Positions 53,521-62,667 are shown, numbered from the stretch's first letter. The stretch is DNA of 64,000 nt from CAWBLP01 sp963789495 (GCA_963789495.1 CAWBLP010000005.1:372001-436000), one strand, 5' to 3'. Notes: a model not told the origin generated them from the letters alone. Translations and numbers: made by a program.

Positions 53521-54365
53521 CCATGTCCCACGATACCACGGCGCTGACCGCCGTCGCGCCCCAGGTGCTGCTCGGCAATCATCTCAAGGCGCTGAAGCTC
53601 CCCACGTTCGCGCGTGAGTACGAGAAGGTGGCCATGGAATCGGCCCAGGATCGCGCCGATTATCCCCGCTATCTGCTGCGTCTGTGCGAACTGGAGCGCA
53701 TCGACCGCGAGCGGCGCAACATCGAGCGCCGGATCCGGGCGGCACGGTTTCCACAGACCAAGAGCCTCGACACGTTCGACTTCACCGCCCAGCCGTCACT
53801 CAATAAGGCGCTGGTCCTCGAACTCGCGCGCTGCGAATGGATCGATAGGCGGCAGAACTGCATCGCGCTCGGGCCGTCCGGCACCGGCAAAACCCACATC
53901 GGCCTGGCACTGGGACTGGCCGCCTGTCAGAAAAACCAGAGCGTCGCATTCACCACGGCCGCCGCTCTCGTGCATGAACTCATGGAAGCGCGCGATGAAC
54001 GCCGGCTACGGGCACTGCAAAAACACCTCAACACGGTCAAACTGCTGATCGTCGACGAACTGGGATACGTGCCGTTCACCGCTGTTGGTTCGGAACTGCT
54101 TTTCGAGGTGTTCAGCCAACGCTATGAGCGCGGCGCCACGCTGGTCACCAGCAATCTGCCATTCGATGAGTGGACCTCGATCTTCGGTTCAGAACGACTG
54201 ACCGGCGCGCTGCTGGATCGGCTCACGCATCATGTCCACATCCTGGAAATGAATGGCGACAGCTTCCGGCTGGCGACCAGCAAACGAGCTCAGCGACGGC
54301 AGGGCCAGACGCTGAACACGACAGCGAAGCAAACAACGGAAGGAGCGGCCAATACCGATACATGA
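53517..54365 (+). CDS. istB: IS21-family helper ATPase IstB
   Basis: The 282-residue AAA+ ATPase assists IstA in target choice. It has Walker A GPSGTGKTHIGLAL, Walker B LLIVDELGYVPF and TLVTSNLPFDEWTSIFG. An alternative start two codons later is possible. The frame is intact, so the element appears competent. Confidence 0.96.
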   Translation: MTMSHDTTALTAVAPQVLLGNHLKALKLPTFAREYEKVAMESAQDRADYPRYLLRLCELERIDRERRNIERRIRAARFPQTKSLDTFDFTAQPSLNKALVLELARCEWIDRRQNCIALGPSGTGKTHIGLALGLAACQKNQSVAFTTAAALVHELMEARDERRLRALQKHLNTVKLLIVDELGYVPFTAVGSELLFEVFSQRYERGATLVTSNLPFDEWTSIFGSERLTGALLDRLTHHVHILEMNGDSFRLATSKRAQRRQGQTLNTTAKQTTEGAANTDT

Positions 54366-54375
54366 TGCGACGCCG

Positions 54376-54422
54376 CGTGCTGGGAGCCGCGCTGAGCCTG
54401 GCGAAGCGCGGCTCCCAGCACG
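54376..54422 (+). terminator. Strong hairpin after istB
   Basis: A perfect 18-base stem (CGTGCTGGGAGCCGCGCT at 54376-54393 pairing with 54405-54422) closes an 11-base loop, 10 bases after the istB stop. No T run follows, so it may act as a Rho-independent-like or mRNA-protecting structure rather than a classical terminator. Confidence 0.6.
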
Positions 54423-54718
54423 GGCACGATAGTCAACAGGGCTTCGCGGCCCTTTTCTATTAACCTGACTGGTACACTTTCACGCCGCTATCTGGCACAA
54501 TTTGTCTCCGCCGTTGACAATAGTAAGCTGCGACGCGTGTCGCGCGCTTCGGACGCTACACGCGCCAGAAAAATATGACCGATTGATGGAAGCAGCTTCC
54601 ACAGCGTCGGAATCGATGTGAAATCTGAGAAATGCAGACGGCCCCTGGGCGGAGACGCTTAACCTTCCCTATGGCCGCAGTTCTACCATGAAATTGTCCA
54701 TCTTCGTGCGGAATCATT

Positions 54719-55078
54719 ATGTTCGAGACAATCTGCGACCTCGTCCCACGCGATCTGGAGTTGCCACCTCGTACGCGAGCGCTCGATATCCTCACCAGAG
54801 TCTTAAACGGAAGTCTCTATGACGTCCTTCCGTTCCAATTTCATGAGGAGCGGTCGGTTGGTGGAGAATATATCCCATTGCGCCGCCGTCGACCGAGTGT
54901 AAGATATAACATTTGTCGAATTGTGGTAGAAGATAGTGTTGCGCTCTTATTCAATGAAGGACATTTTCCTTCTATTGACTGTGTGGATCATGATCTACGC
55001 GCGACACTCGCCGCGATCGCTAAGAGCCTGACTCGAATTGTATTTCCAACGTGCGACCGATTTGGATTTACTGGATGA
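54719..55078 (+). pseudogene. Possible phage portal protein N-terminal fragment
   Basis: The 119-codon frame begins FETICDLVPRDLELPPRTRAL and continues FQFHEERSVGGEYIPLRRRRPS, then NICRIVVEDSVALLFNEGHFP. The last ~20 residues change character and probably follow a break near 55030. The segment resembles the start of phage portal proteins that lie directly after terminase genes; this is a judgement from position and pattern, not a search. Its lower GC matches the terminase remnant 2.9 kb upstream, and the two would be adjacent without the IS21 element. It is cut off by the IS5 fragment. Confidence 0.45.
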
Positions 55079-55095
55079 TCGTGAGGTCGATCGGT

Positions 55096-55241
55096 TCATG
55101 TGGCTGCGAGGCGACGGGACATCAGCTTGACGCTTGCGATGTAAAGCCAGGTGACCGCGCTTTCGACGGTGGCCTCGAAATCCTTGGCCAGACGGCGGTT
55201 GCGGTTAAGCCAGGCCAGAGTGCGTTCAACCACCCAGCTTA
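55096..55241 (-). pseudogene. IS5-family transposase C-terminal fragment
   Basis: Read on the minus strand, the last ~46 codons of a transposase are seen: WVVERTLAWLNRNRRLAKDF, then ESAVTWLYIASVKLMSRRLA and a stop at 55096. This is the characteristic C-terminus of IS5-group transposases. The rest is missing; IS630 element B is inserted at its upstream edge (TA at 55240-55241). Confidence 0.8.
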
Positions 55242-56454
55242 GTGTCCTGAGTCCTAAATCCGTCGCATCAGCAATTCGAAAACTGCACTGCGGTCAATTC
55301 GGCGTGACTTGCGAGGCTCTGTCGTCTTGGAGACGGAGAGCAGGCATGGCGGGACGCAGGCTGGAAGCGCTGAATGTAACGGATGCGGAGAGATCTGAGC
55401 TGATGGCGCTGGCCGCCCGGCCCAAGACCTCGCAGGCTCTTGCGGCTCGTGCCCGCATCGTTCTGGCCTGCGCCGAGGGTCTGGAAAACCAGGCGGTTGG
55501 TCAGCAGCTTGGGGCGCATCCACAAACCGTCGGCAAATGGCGCCGCCGGTTTCTGGCGCAGCGGGTCGAGGGTTTGCGCGACGAGCCGCGGCCCGGAGCG
55601 CCGCGCACGATCGAGGATAAACGGATCGAAGCGGTGATCACCCGCACGCTGGAGAGTAAGCCCGAGGCGGCGACCCACTGGAGTTCGCGTGGCATGGCGC
55701 GAGACACCGGCTTGTCGGTCAGCACGGTGCAGCGGATTTGGCGCGCCTTCGGGCTGAAGCCGCATCGGCAGGAGACATTCAAGCTCTCCACTGATCCCGA
55801 CTTCGTGGCCAAGGTGCGCGATGTGGTGGGGTTGTATGTTTCCCCTCCCGAGCATGCCGTGGTGCTCTGCGTTGACGAAAAGTCGCAGATCCAGGCGCTG
55901 GACCGCAGCCAGACCGTGTTTCCGATGCGACCTGGTCAGCCTGAGCGGCGCAGTCACGATTACGTCCGGCACGGTACGACCTCGCTGTTCGCGGCACTTG
56001 ACGTCGCTACCGGAGCAATCATCGGCAAATGCTATCCGCGCCACCGCGCGACCGAGTTCCGTCAATTCCTGGACGAGATCGAGGCTGCGGTACCGACCGG
56101 GCTGGATGTGCATCTGGTCTGGGACAACTACGCGACGCACAAGACCGCGCTGATCCGCGACTGGCTGGCAAAGCGCCCGCGCTGGCATGTCCACCTGACC
56201 CCGACAAGCAGCTCCTGGCTGAACCAGGTCGAGCGCTTTTTCGCACTGCTGACCGACCGGAAGATCAGGCGCGGCGTGCATCGCAGCGTCGATGAGCTGG
56301 AAGCTGCGATCAACGCCTTTCTCGATCACCACAATGCCAACCCAAAGCCATTCCGGTGGGTCAAATCCGCCGACGACATCCTCGACGCCATAGAACGATT
56401 TTGCACCTACAACACTTCAACGACATGATGCGGTGGTCTTATGGTTCAGGACAC
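55242..56454 (+). mobile_element. IS630-family insertion sequence (element B)
   Basis: The ends GTGTCCTGA (left) and TCAGGACAC (right) are inverted and flanked by TA at 55240-55241 and 56455-56456, the target duplication of the family. It differs in sequence from element A and from the split element at 60-62 kb. Confidence 0.88.
55346..56428 (+). CDS. IS630-family transposase (element B)
   Basis: The 360-residue protein has the N-terminal HTH (QAVGQQLGAHPQTVGKWRRRF), a linker HTH (GLSVSTVQRIWRAFG), and a DDE core with VLCVDEKSQIQALDRSQ, HLVWDNYATHKTALI and TPTSSSWLNQVERFFALLT. The ATG at 55346 is chosen; the frame is open upstream into the element end. Intact. Confidence 0.94.
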   Translation: MAGRRLEALNVTDAERSELMALAARPKTSQALAARARIVLACAEGLENQAVGQQLGAHPQTVGKWRRRFLAQRVEGLRDEPRPGAPRTIEDKRIEAVITRTLESKPEAATHWSSRGMARDTGLSVSTVQRIWRAFGLKPHRQETFKLSTDPDFVAKVRDVVGLYVSPPEHAVVLCVDEKSQIQALDRSQTVFPMRPGQPERRSHDYVRHGTTSLFAALDVATGAIIGKCYPRHRATEFRQFLDEIEAAVPTGLDVHLVWDNYATHKTALIRDWLAKRPRWHVHLTPTSSSWLNQVERFFALLTDRKIRRGVHRSVDELEAAINAFLDHHNANPKPFRWVKSADDILDAIERFCTYNTSTT

Positions 56455-56523
56455 TAGCCGAGAAACACACGCACAAGGCGGGTCAGTTCTCGGTGGAAAA
56501 CCCGGGTCACATCTCAGCGGAAA

Positions 56524-57230
56524 TCAACACACCCAGAGCTGATTGGGGCGTTCGGCGGTAAATTTGCGATCGACGAGGTCGGGTGCTGGCCGGGCACCCT
56601 GATCACGTCGCGTCGTCGTCGGGCCGCTGCCACGGTGACAGGCGCCGACCAGGCCGGCGGCGCGCATCAGTCGGGCGATCCTTTTGCGGCCGTGCCTTCC
56701 ACCGTCTGCGCGGAGCTGGGCATGCACACGCGGCGCGCCATACAGGTGCCGCGACGTTGTGTGGATGGTCCTTACGCGCGTCAGCAGTTCGCTGTCAGCC
56801 TGCGCATGGGCCGATGGTGGGCGTCCACGCCAAGCGTAATAGCCCGCTGTGGAGACGCCGAGCACGCGCGCCATGGCGGCAACGGGGAACGAGGCCTGGT
56901 TTGTGCTCATGAACCCGAAGATCCGGACGACACTGCGCCGGTCTCGCGTGCAAACCAGGCCGCGGCTTTTGAGAGGATGTCGCGCTCCAGCCGGAGTTGG
57001 CGCACCTCGCGGCGGAGCTTGATCAACTCATCGCGTTCCGCGCTGGATGTCGGCTCGGCCTTCTCTTCCCGACGGCCTTCGCTACGATCGGCCTGAGCGA
57101 CCCAGTTGCGGATCGACTGCGAGGTTGGTTCGAATTCGCGGGCAAGGTCCTCCGGATCTCGTCCGGCGCGAACCAACTCGACCATCTGGCGGCGGAATTC
57201 CGGCGCATAGGGCAAACGGGTCTTGGGCAT
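56524..57230 (-). pseudogene. IS3-family element remnant, OrfA plus truncated OrfB
   Basis: OrfA (57230 to 56907, 107 residues) has the HTH YAPEFRRQMVELVRAGRDPE and the zipper helix LRREVRQLRLERDILSKAAA. OrfB starts inside its stop (ATGA, 56910) with FPVAAMARVLGVSTAGYYAW and runs to the point FTAERPNQLWV, just before the first catalytic Asp, where it ends at 56524. The integrase core is gone, so the element is dead. It is a different IS3 lineage from the two 1324-base copies. Confidence 0.88.
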
Positions 57231-57393
57231 GGCGACACCTTGGGTTCAAAGCTTCAGGGTGTCCACGAAGGCGGGGCAATCCCAATCCCAGTTTTGCATG
57301 CGGGCTAATGCTGGTTAAATCCGTCCACACGGATTAGTGAGAGTATTGCGACCGACCGGCGACCGTATCATGAGATTTACGGGGAGAGGAACC

Positions 57394-57864
57394 ATGAGTT
57401 CATCAGCGTGGCGGACGGCCAGTTTGTTGTACGGTGCGGCGGCCATCCTTGTCGGTAGCTCGACGCTTGTAGCAAAGGGCGCCCCAGCCATTCCGGATCC
57501 TTGCAAGCTCATCACTGCTGCTGAGCTCGAGCAAATCGCGGGGCCGATGAAGGGAGCCCCAAAACGAGGCGACATCGCCTCCGGTGACGTCTCTTGCGAG
57601 TACATGTCCGTCAAAGCGAACACCAGGATCGACATCAGCTTGCATCAGGGCGAACTCAGTTACTGGCGGAAACGGAACGGCGGGCCAAACCCCTTGCCGT
57701 TGCCCAAACTGGGAAAAGACGCATTCGTGAACCCTGATTTCGAAGGTTCTGCAGACCTGTATGCCGCGAAAGGCAGCCTAATTCTGAGAGTGAGCATGCC
57801 GAAAGCAGCCGCCTCGGTCGATATGGTCGTAGCTATCGCACAGAAGGCGTTGCCGCGGTTGTAA
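57394..57864 (+). CDS. Exported protein of unknown function
   Basis: The 156-residue protein starts at ATG 57394, preceded by GGGGAGAGGA; longer starts lack such a site. A signal peptide spans SLLYGAAAILVGSSTLVAKG with cleavage near GAPA. The mature part begins PDPCKLITAAELEQIAG, has a second Cys in SCEYM, and looks like small lipocalin/DUF3558-type exported proteins that begin with a DPC motif. No role can be named. It is the only intact non-IS gene between 51 and 63.5 kb. Confidence 0.72.
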   Translation: MSSSAWRTASLLYGAAAILVGSSTLVAKGAPAIPDPCKLITAAELEQIAGPMKGAPKRGDIASGDVSCEYMSVKANTRIDISLHQGELSYWRKRNGGPNPLPLPKLGKDAFVNPDFEGSADLYAAKGSLILRVSMPKAAASVDMVVAIAQKALPRL

Positions 57865-58234
57865 ACACTTTCTCTGATTCACAGCTGTCTGCTGAACGGA
57901 TCCTTGCCGAGTTGCTGCTGTGCCAGCGATGCCAACCCGTCGAAACCCTTGCGCATCTATGGACGCCTCCCGCCCTGCAAGGACTTTCTCCACGCTCCGG
58001 CATTTGGCTGCTGCCATCTATCCGGCCTCTGCTGCGGCAATTTCGCCGCTGGCCCCGATGAGATCCGCCGACCAGCGCCCCATCATATCGTCGAGCGCGA
58101 AGCTCGATGCGCAAGGCGGGGTGTGCCGGTCCCGGGTCTGCCCGGTCATGCCATCACGTGCTGATTGCCCTCACAACCAAGAAACTTCCCTCAAGCCAGC
58201 GTTGGCTGGCTACTCTTTGTCGTTACGCGGCCTC
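57865..58234. other. Intergenic stretch without supported gene
   Basis: Open frames exist on both strands, but none has a convincing product, start site or family pattern. It may be eroded coding sequence. Confidence 0.45.
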
Positions 58235-58277
58235 GGGCTGAACCGCCCCGGGTTTGCCGGAGGCTGTTTGGTTTGAG

Positions 58278-59183
58278 TTATGCCGCCATGGCGTGCTCGT
58301 TGGCTTGGGCATAGTAGCGCGCTTCGGCCTCGGCGGGCGGGATATTTCCGATCGGTTCGAGCAAGCGACGATTGTTGAACCAGTCGACCCATTCGAGGGT
58401 GGCGAATTCCACGGCTTCCGCGCCGCGCCACGGGCCGCGCCGATGGATCACCTCGGCCTTGAATAGGCCGTTGATGGTTTCGGCGAGCGCGTTGTCGTAG
58501 CTGTCGCCGACGCTGCCGACGGAAGGTTCGATCCCAGCTTCAAGCAAGCGCTCGCTGTAGCGGATCGAGAGGTACTGGGCGCCACGGTCGCTGTGGTGCA
58601 CAAGGCCGCCCTTGCGGACCGGGCGACGATCGCACAATGCCTGCTCGAGCGCATCGAGCACGAAGTCCGCTCGTGCTGAGCGCGATACGCGCCAGCCGAC
58701 GATGCGCCGGGCAAAGACGTCGATGACGAAAGCGACATAGACGAAGCCCTGCCAGGTGGCGACGTAGGTAAAGTCGGAAACCCACAAAACATTGGGCGCT
58801 GACGCCCGGAATTGCCGCTTCACACGGTCAAGCGGGCTCGGCGCCGATTTGTCGCTGTGCGTGGTCTTCACTGTTTTGCCGCGCACCGCGCCAGCCAGGC
58901 GCATCTGCTTCATCAGGCGCGCCACCTGACAGCAGGGCGCTGGGATGGCCTCGCGCCGGAGCTGCCGCCAGACCTTGCGCACGCCATAGACCCGGAAGTT
59001 CGCTTCCCAGACCCGCCTGATGTCGGCCTGTAAGGCCCTATCGCGCCGCGCCCGCGCGGATAGCTTGCCTGGATCGGCGCGCTTTGCCGCGTGCGCATGG
59101 TAGGTGCTCGGGGCGATCGGCAGAACCCGGCAGATCGGCTCGACCCCGTAGGCAGTGCGATGATCGTCGACGAACGCGATCAT
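58278..59183 (-). CDS. IS3-family transposase OrfB (copy 2)
   Basis: Identical 301-residue DDE integrase to the copy at 4153-5058, with the same catalytic segments (VSDFTYV, HHSDRGAQYLS, ALAETINGLFKAE). The stop is TAA. The frame is intact. Confidence 0.95.
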   Translation of the reverse strand: MIAFVDDHRTAYGVEPICRVLPIAPSTYHAHAAKRADPGKLSARARRDRALQADIRRVWEANFRVYGVRKVWRQLRREAIPAPCCQVARLMKQMRLAGAVRGKTVKTTHSDKSAPSPLDRVKRQFRASAPNVLWVSDFTYVATWQGFVYVAFVIDVFARRIVGWRVSRSARADFVLDALEQALCDRRPVRKGGLVHHSDRGAQYLSIRYSERLLEAGIEPSVGSVGDSYDNALAETINGLFKAEVIHRRGPWRGAEAVEFATLEWVDWFNNRRLLEPIGNIPPAEAEARYYAQANEHAMAA

Positions 59184-59512
59184 GGCTTGGACCGGCGGTC
59201 GAGCTCCGCCATCGCAAAATACGCCGACGCCTTGCGCAGAATCTCGTTGGCCTGGCGCAGTTCGCGCACTTCGCGTTCCAGGGCCTTGATGCGCTCACGG
59301 TCATCGCTGGTTGGACCAGCCCGCAGCCCCTGGTCGCGCTCCGCCTGGCGCACCCAGCCGCGCAACGTCTCCCCTGTGCAACCGATCTTGGCTGCAATCG
59401 AGCCGATCGCCGCCCACTGCGAGGCGTGATCCGCCCCGTGCTCCAACACCATCCGGACCGCACGCGATCGCACCTCGGCCGAGTAGCGGTTCGCCGTCTT
59501 TGCCTTCTCCAT
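59180..59512 (-). CDS. IS3-family transposase OrfA (copy 2)
   Basis: Identical 110-residue HTH/zipper protein to the copy at 3824-4156, overlapping the OrfB start as ATGA. Confidence 0.93.
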   Translation of the reverse strand: MEKAKTANRYSAEVRSRAVRMVLEHGADHASQWAAIGSIAAKIGCTGETLRGWVRQAERDQGLRAGPTSDDRERIKALEREVRELRQANEILRKASAYFAMAELDRRSKP

Positions 59513-59566
59513 CGCTCCAACCTCTCAAGGTTCAGAGCCTCCGGCAAACCCGGCGCGGTTCAGGGC

Positions 59567-59885
59567 TTCTCCCAGGTCGTTCCATGTGCGCACATCGACC
59601 AAGCAATCCGGGCCAGCTTGCTGGCAACAGCCGCGACGACAACGTTGAACGGGCTTCTGCTCAGAAGCCGGTTCGTCCAGCTCCAGAGAACGCCGTCACG
59701 CCCAGGCGCTACGCGGACAACCGCACGAGCACCGTTCACGAGTTGTCGGCGTAAGTAGGCGTTGCCGCGCTTGCTGATGCCGAGGCATCTTGTCCTTGCC
59801 GCCGCTGGAGTGCTGCCTGGGCGTCAGGCCAAGCCATGCCGCAAAATGCCGCCCGGATGTAAAATGGTCAGGGCATGGAAAATGG
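59567..59885 (-). pseudogene. IS110-family transposase C-terminal fragment
   Basis: On the minus strand FTSGRHFAAWLGLTPRQHSSGG is the transposase_20-type Ser-containing motif of IS110 elements. With one frame change near 59785 it continues as a typical C-terminus (RGNAYLRRQLVNGARAVVR, then SPFNVVVAAVASKLARIAW) up to the IS3 insertion. The N-terminal half is missing. Confidence 0.78.
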
Positions 59886-59988
59886 TAAGACCGCATGTCC
59901 GTCCTGGACCGGGGTGGCTCGCCCCATACTGCGCCGGCGAGGGTTGCTCGCGCAGGGCGAGCCTATCCTCAGCGTAGGGGACGAGCCG

Positions 59989-60078
59989 TGGAACAGGATA
60001 GCCAAGTTTTCGTTGGATTGGACGTTGCGAAGGCCCGACACGCAGTGGCGATCGCAAGCCTTGGGCGATGTTCGATTA
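59989..60078 (+). pseudogene. IS110-family transposase N-terminal fragment
   Basis: From GTG 59989 the plus strand reads EQDSQVFVGLDVAKARHAVAIA, the opening of IS110 DEDD transposases with the first catalytic Asp in GLDVAK. It stops after ~30 codons where the split IS630 element begins. It faces away from the C-terminal fragment next to it, so the two come from different copies or from a rearranged one. Confidence 0.75.
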
Positions 60079-60090
60079 ATACCAACCGCC

Positions 60091-60594
60091 CTAGATACTG
60101 ACCGTTGCCCAATCGCGATCTCCGATGGACTGGATGCGGTGGGGATCGCCGACGAACCAGTTCCAGGCATCGGCGCAGGCGCTGAGGATTGCCTCATAGC
60201 TATCCCAGACCGCGGCGGAGAGCTTGTTGCCGCGGAGGTATTGCCAGACATTCTCCATCGGGTTCAATTCCGGCGCGTAGGGCGGCAGATGCAGCGGCAC
60301 GATGTTGCCTGGCAGAATGAGTTCGCCGCCGGTCTGATGCCATCCAGCCCGATCGCAGATCAGCACGGCGATCGCACCGGGAGCGACCTGCTCGCTGATC
60401 TCGGCGAGATGGAGGTTCATGCATTCGGTGTTGGCGGCCGGTGTGATGACCGCCGCGCCGACCGCGCGGGCCGGGCAGATCGCGCCGAACAGGTAGGCGG
60501 TGTCGTGGCGGTTATCACGCACCATCGGCGGGCGGGAGCCTATCGGCGCCCAGACATAGCTGAGCGAGCCCTTCTGTCCGACCCTGGCTTCGTC
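60091..60594 (-). pseudogene. IS630 transposase C-terminal part (element C)
   Basis: The catalytic half of the transposase split by IS110: DEARVGQKGSLSYVWAP (first Asp), AVLICDRAGWHQTGGEL (second Asp) and LPPYAPELNPMENVWQYLRG (Glu). It ends RIQSIGDRDWATVSI at 60091. It is complete from the insertion point to the stop. Confidence 0.9.
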
Positions 60595-62101
60595 CTTACA
60601 TGAGGGTTCGCTTGTCAATGGTTTCTGGGATGGCACCTCCTGTTTCACGCTCATCGTGGTGAGGCACGCTTGGGCCCGGGGCGGTCCTGTATCGCAGCGA
60701 CTGCTGCGTCACCTTACATGCGGTCGGGGCCGTAGAGGCGCCCGCACCATAATGCCTCTTGCACGAGGCTTTGCCCCAGTGAGACGCGACCCACCTGAAA
60801 CGCGGTAGCGCGGAGCTACCAAAGAAGAAGACGGTCGCGCTCCCCGTATCGCCGCTGACGGCTCCTCGCCTGCGGCAATCTGGTTGATTATGCTGTGACT
60901 GCGGTCTCTGCGCTGAGCGTGCTGCCGTCGGGCACCACCCCGGTCTCCACGTAGCGCCACAGGGCGATCAGAAGCTTCCTTGCCATCGCCACAATCGCGA
61001 TCCGCCGCGTGCGCCCCTTCAGTGTGCCGACGCGCTCGCGGAACCACGTGGCCAGCGCGCTATCGGGCTGATAGCGCAACCACAACCAAGCAAGCTGGAT
61101 CATAGTCGTGCGTGCCCGAGGATTGCCTGCCCGGCTGATGTTCCGGTCGCGATCCATCCCGCCGCTCTGGTAGGGCATCGGTGTGATGCCGACATAGCTG
61201 GCGAGCTGACGGCGGTTGGCGAAAGAACGGTAGAACACCTCGCGGACCAACACGGCTGCGAAGTTTTCGCCAACACCGCGGATCCTCTGTAGAGCGATGA
61301 TCTTGCTAACCACCGTGTCGGCCGCCTCTGTTTCTTCCAGAATTTTGGCACGGTCAGCCTCCAGTTCGCGAATCAACTCCAATACCAGGGTGAGCCGCCG
61401 GCGGAGCCGATCAAGCTCGATCCGCAACAACTGCGGAAGAGCACGTCCATCACCCGTTCGCAGCTCTGCTACGTCGCGCTCCCAAGAGCGCAGTGACGGC
61501 CTTCCCCGGATACCCTGCGTGAACAGCAGCGCTTCGATCCTGTTCTCGATGCGCAGCTTGTCTTGCACGAGGTGTTCGCGCTCGCGGTGAGGACGCTTGG
61601 CGTCCTCCTCGTCCGGCGAGGGTACGCGCACCATGCTGCACACCTGGCGATCGCCGCCCAGCCAGGCGGCAAGCACGCGAAGCATGCCCTCGGCATCGAG
61701 CCGGTCAGTCTTGGCCCGCCGGGCACGGCGGTTCACCAGAATGCTGGTCGGCTCGAGCACGTAGGCGACGACGCCATGTGCCGTCAGCAGTCGATGCAGC
61801 CAGAACCCATCCCGTCCTGCTTCGAAACAGCACGCCACATCCGCGGGGCCGCCCAGCTTGGCTGAGGCGCGCGACCGAACCTCAGCGATGACCCTGAGCA
61901 GCGCGGCCGTGTCGCCGCCCTCCAGGCGATGCAGCCGCAACTTCTCAGTATTTGGCAGGCGTGCAGCAACAAGCCACGAAGCAACGCTGAGTTCGATCGA
62001 GACGTATACGATGTTTTCGGACGGCATGGCAGGCTCCCTGGTTTATTGCGGACCCTACCAGTGTTGCCAAGCAGCCGGGGCGATGTCCTGCCTCATAGCA
62101 T
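60595..62101 (-). mobile_element. IS110-family insertion sequence inside IS630 element C
   Basis: The 1507-base insert is placed exactly between codons of the interrupted IS630 transposase, with no duplicated target and no clear inverted ends, as usual for IS110. The non-coding part between the transposase stop (60888) and the edge at 60595 is ~290 bases, in the range where IS110-group elements encode a guide (bridge) RNA; no RNA structure was proven here. Confidence 0.85.
60888..62027 (-). CDS. IS110-family DEDD transposase
   Basis: The 379-residue protein has an N-terminal RuvC-like DEDD domain (YVSIELSVASWLVAARL, CCFEAGRDGFWLHRLL, RRAKTDRLDAEGML) and a coiled-coil middle. The C-terminal transposase_20 domain (IRGVGENFAAVLVREVF, LASYVGITPMPYQSGGMDRDRNISRAGN) has the catalytic Ser in YQSGG. 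The first acid is in the atypical SIELS instead of GIDVSK (an Glu replaces Asp). The frame is intact. Confidence 0.92.
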   Translation of the reverse strand: MPSENIVYVSIELSVASWLVAARLPNTEKLRLHRLEGGDTAALLRVIAEVRSRASAKLGGPADVACCFEAGRDGFWLHRLLTAHGVVAYVLEPTSILVNRRARRAKTDRLDAEGMLRVLAAWLGGDRQVCSMVRVPSPDEEDAKRPHREREHLVQDKLRIENRIEALLFTQGIRGRPSLRSWERDVAELRTGDGRALPQLLRIELDRLRRRLTLVLELIRELEADRAKILEETEAADTVVSKIIALQRIRGVGENFAAVLVREVFYRSFANRRQLASYVGITPMPYQSGGMDRDRNISRAGNPRARTTMIQLAWLWLRYQPDSALATWFRERVGTLKGRTRRIAIVAMARKLLIALWRYVETGVVPDGSTLSAETAVTA

Positions 62102-62667
62102 CTGGAACCACAGCTCAACGGGCGTCCCGGACCATGTGGCATGCAAGGCTTGCTTCAGGCTGGTACTGAAGTTTTTTTAAAAGCCTGCTGCGCCGCGACA
62201 TCCTTCTTCGGGTGATACGGACGCGGCTGCAGCCGGGTCAGCTTCAGCTTGCGCAGCCACTTGCCGATCGTGCGGTCCGGTACCGTGACTGCGAAGCGCC
62301 GTGCCACTTCCGCACGCAGATCAACGCAACGCCAACGGACCACCTTGTGAACCTGCGGATCGGGGCCGTTGACCACCAGCTCCCGCAGCTCGGCCATCTG
62401 CCCCGGGGTCAATTTAGCCGCGGCGCCCGGCGCCTTGCGCGACACCAAACCGTCGACGCCGCTGACGTTGTATCGATGGACCCAATCGCGCAGTGTTTGC
62501 CGATCCATGCCGGATTGGCGTGCCGCATCAAGCCGTGTGGCGCCATCCAGCACCATGGCAATAGCCAGCAAACGCCGCGCCCGCGCTGCATCGGAGGTTC
62601 CCGCTGCGATCGACCGCAGCTCCGCCGAGCTGTGCTCCTCGCGGGTGATCGCAACTGCCGCACTCAT
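62102..62667 (-). pseudogene. IS630 transposase N-terminal part (element C), with A7 frameshift site
   Basis: The first frame (starting SAAVAITREEHSSAELRSI) has the HTH (TRLDAARQSGMDRQTLRDWV) and a second DNA-binding region (VTVPDRTIGKWLRKLKL). It reaches AFKKTSVPA and stops at 62155. At a run of seven A on the coding strand (about 62170-62176) a -1 shift gives AFKKNFSTSLKQALHATW, then PVELWFQ, which is the family sequence. It ends at the IS110 insertion. Some IS630 elements use such slippage to make the full transposase, so this may be programmed rather than a lesion. Confidence 0.85.

Larger units (their letters stand above)
51870..54523 (+). mobile_element. IS21-family insertion sequence
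   Basis: Imperfect inverted ends are seen near 51870 (CAGCGGCGGCAAATTGTACC) and 54523 (right end, with CAAATTGTGCC when reversed). Internal repeats of TGTACC-type boxes lie at both ends, as usual for IS21. The edges are accurate to a few bases only. It carries istA and istB and separates the terminase from the portal-like fragment. Confidence 0.85.
58239..59562 (-). mobile_element. IS3-family insertion sequence, copy 2
   Basis: The same 1324-base element as at 3774-5097, in inverse orientation. It differs at two noticed positions: TAA instead of TGA as OrfB stop, and CCCCGGG instead of GCGCCGGG in one terminal repeat. It is flanked by a 4-base target duplication GGGC (58235-58238 and 59563-59566), so this copy is a simple insertion. 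It landed at the end of an IS110 transposase fragment. Confidence 0.94.

Noticed and set aside
53669..53899. Minus-strand frame inside istB
   Set aside because: Shadow frame; istB on the plus strand has full Walker motifs and the expected length.
54376..54422. Hairpin after istB as an attachment site
   Set aside because: It lies inside the IS21 element, a few bases after istB, and fits a transcript-end structure better.
57833..58114. Minus-strand open frame between the exported protein and IS3 copy 2
   Set aside because: The translation is Arg-rich and overlaps the end of the convincing plus-strand gene; no family pattern.
3774..59562. Large inversion already fixed between the two IS3 copies
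   Set aside because: Copy 2 keeps a matching 4-base target duplication on both sides, which an inversion would have separated.
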